This document shows positions 5,817-7,148 of a stretch of DNA of 7,148 nucleotides, in pieces. How positions within the stretch are numbered: position 1 is the stretch's first letter; every line of letters starts with the position of its first letter. A program made the translations under genes and the position numbers. Location of the stretch: the NCBI GenBank assembly GCA_937884915.1, contig CALAAN010000232.1, forward strand, positions 1 through 7,148, written 5' to 3'. The notes under the pieces are model-generated. The model had not been told where the DNA came from and searched no databases. It was given only the letters and a program-made list of their open reading frames with translations. This DNA is from an uncultured Oscillibacter sp. (lineage in GTDB: Bacteria > Bacillota > Clostridia > Oscillospirales > Oscillospiraceae).

Positions 5817-6755
5817 TCAGCACTTTTCCGCGACGCGCAGCTTGGCGCTGCGGGCGCGGGGATTCTCTGCGAGTTCTTCTTCGCCCGAGACGATGGGCTT
5901 TCTTGTGATGAGCTTGACCTTCGGCTTTCGTCCGCACACGCACACCGGAAATTCCGGCGGGCAGATGCAGCCCTGTGCAAGCTCCTGTAATTTTTTCTTG
6001 ACGATGCGGTCTTCGAGCGAATGGAACGTGATGACCGCGAGCCGTCCGCCCGGCTTCAGATTTTTCTCCGCCGCGTCGAGCATCGGCGGAAGCTCGCCCA
6101 GCTCGTCGTTCACGGCGATGCGGATGGCCTGAAAGCTGCGCTTGGCGGGGTGCTGCTTTTCGCGCAGCGCGCTCGCGGGCATGGCCGAGCGGATGAGATC
6201 GGCGAGCTCAAGCGTCGTTTCGATGGGCTTCTGCTCGCGGTGCTGGCAGATCCTTTTTGCGATGGCGGGCGCGTAGCGCTCCTCGCCGAATTCAAAGAGG
6301 ATGCGGCGCAGCTCTTCGTAGGAATACGTGTTCACGACCTCGCGCGCGGTCAGCGCGGCGGATTCGTCCATGCGCATGTCGAGCGGCGCGTCCTGCTTGT
6401 AGGAAAAGCCGCGCTGCGCTTCATCGAGCTGCGGGGAGGAGACGCCGAGGTCAAACAGCATCCCGTCCACGCCGCGGACGCCCAGCTCGTACAAAACAGA
6501 GTCGAGCGCGCTGAAATTGCTGTGGACGAGCGTGACCTTATCTAAATAGTCGCCGAGGCGGCGGTGCGCCGCTTCGATCGCGGTCTCGTCGCGGTCCAGC
6601 GCGATGAGCCTTCCTGTCGTCAGGCGGCGCACGATCTCAAGCGAGTGTCCAGCACGGCCGAGCGTACCGTCCACATAGATACCGTCGGGCCTGATGGCGA
6701 GCGCGTCAAGGCACTCGTGCAGCAGCACCGGCTTATGGCCGTAGTTCTCTTCCAT
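5817..6755 (-). CDS. rsmH: RsmH, 16S rRNA (cytosine-1402-N4)-methyltransferase
   Basis: This 312-residue SAM-dependent enzyme (formerly MraW) methylates N4 of C1402 in the decoding centre of 16S rRNA. Signatures in order: HKPVLLHE (7-14), SAM-binding VDGTLGRAGHS (28-38), ALDRD (52-56), FDLGVSSPQLD (101-111), HPAKRSFQAIRIAVNDEL (202-219), ITFHSLEDRIVK (242-253) and the C-terminal NPRARSAKLRVAEK (298-311). The cysteines 263, 265, 272 and 274 in the CICPP...CVC segment could bind metal, as in many Bacillota homologues. Length is normal. ATG at 6753-6755 starts one base after the mraZ stop, with only a weak purine-rich site, so initiation is probably coupled to mraZ translation. Confidence 0.97.
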   Translation of the reverse strand: MEENYGHKPVLLHECLDALAIRPDGIYVDGTLGRAGHSLEIVRRLTTGRLIALDRDETAIEAAHRRLGDYLDKVTLVHSNFSALDSVLYELGVRGVDGMLFDLGVSSPQLDEAQRGFSYKQDAPLDMRMDESAALTAREVVNTYSYEELRRILFEFGEERYAPAIAKRICQHREQKPIETTLELADLIRSAMPASALREKQHPAKRSFQAIRIAVNDELGELPPMLDAAEKNLKPGGRLAVITFHSLEDRIVKKKLQELAQGCICPPEFPVCVCGRKPKVKLITRKPIVSGEEELAENPRARSAKLRVAEKC

Positions 6756-6756
6756 A

Positions 6757-7148
6757 TCAGAATCCCAGCTCTTCCATCACGGCGGCCAGATTCTCCGGAT
6801 TGAGCTCCTCGGCCTCGATCTCTGCCCACTTCTCCGCATTCCAGATCTCGGCGCGGTTCGATACGCCGATCACGACCACGTCTTTTTCAAGGTGGGCGTA
6901 GGCTCTGAGCTTCTGCGGCAGCACGATGCGCCCCTGCGCGTCGGGCTCGCACTTGGCGGCGTTGGCAAAAAGCGGGCGCATGGCCTTGGTCTTCGTGTAG
7001 GGCAGGCTTTCAAACTTTTCGGTGAAGCGCGCCCAGGAGGCGTCGGAGTAGACGCTCAGACAGGAATCCATGCCCATGGTGACATAAAACGTGTCGCCGA
7101 GCTCCTCGCGCAGCTTCGCAGGGATAAAGAGCCGCCCCTTGGCGTCGA
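6757..7148 (-). CDS. mraZ: MraZ, cluster transcription regulator (5' end outside window)
   Basis: 129 codons are visible. MraZ is a DNA-binding protein of the AbrB-like (SpoVT/AbrB) fold that forms ring oligomers and usually controls its own dcw operon through repeats upstream of mraZ, which would lie outside this window. Two copies of the family motif are visible: DAKGRLFIPAKLRE right at the edge (from 7146 downward) and DAQGRIVLPQKLRA in the middle. An internal ATG at 7075-7077 is not the true start, because the first motif and the VTMGMDSCLSVY strand lie in frame across it. Only about 10-15 N-terminal residues should be missing. The stop (6757-6759) is one base from the rsmH start. Confidence 0.96.
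   Translation of the reverse strand, partial: DAKGRLFIPAKLREELGDTFYVTMGMDSCLSVYSDASWARFTEKFESLPYTKTKAMRPLFANAAKCEPDAQGRIVLPQKLRAYAHLEKDVVVIGVSNRAEIWNAEKWAEIEAEELNPENLAAVMEELGF

Noticed and set aside
7075..7077. ATG as the mraZ start
   Set aside because: The conserved first MraZ motif lies in frame upstream and runs to the window edge.
384..7148. A novel defence or metabolic system among the genes
   Set aside because: All six substantial genes belong to the known dcw cluster; nothing foreign is inserted between them.

Overview
The window is a stretch of a bacterial division and cell-wall (dcw) cluster, with every gene on the minus strand and transcribed from high to low coordinates. The order is mraZ (5'-truncated at the right edge), rsmH, an ftsL-like gene, a class B penicillin-binding protein (FtsI/SpoVD family, two PASTA domains), murE and mraY. 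After a 347-bp gap comes the first 12 codons of one more gene at the left edge. Gene order, PASTA domains, a meso-diaminopimelate-type MurE and strong purine-rich ribosome binding sites point to a GC-rich member of Bacillota, most likely class Clostridia (Oscillospirales-like). The taxon is inferred from sequence character, not tested.

Right part (about 5196-7148): mraZ and rsmH are 1 base apart. rsmH is followed after 36 bases by the ftsL-like gene, which has a strong ribosome binding site. Middle (2890-5127): the PBP starts at GTG, and an in-frame stop just upstream excludes any longer form. Between ftsL and this gene lies a perfect 12-bp hairpin that could switch with the PBP's Shine-Dalgarno sequence. 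Left part (384-2853): murE and mraY make the lipid I precursor pathway. MurE adds meso-DAP to the UDP-MurNAc dipeptide, and MraY loads the finished pentapeptide onto undecaprenyl phosphate. FtsL and the PBP act later, in septal (or spore cortex) cross-linking. RsmH modifies 16S rRNA and MraZ is the usual cluster regulator.

Four places deserve attention. (1) The conserved N terminus of MurE extends upstream of the first ordinary start codon (GTG at 2811). No ATG, GTG or TTG lies between it and the PBP stop, the likeliest start is an ACG at 2851-2853, and the Shine-Dalgarno sits in a GAAA-capped hairpin. (2) The ftsL-PBP junction has the hairpin described above. (3) The PBP carries a cysteine pair placed like the redox-controlled pair of SpoVD. 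(4) The 347-bp gap after mraY is densely packed with inverted repeats, including a long-range helix with a G-U pair that favours a minus-strand RNA; it may be a dispersed repeat or a structured RNA.

I see no CRISPR, mobile-element gene, tRNA or rRNA. The coding part is an ordinary housekeeping cluster. The unusual signals are in its control regions and the non-coding gap.
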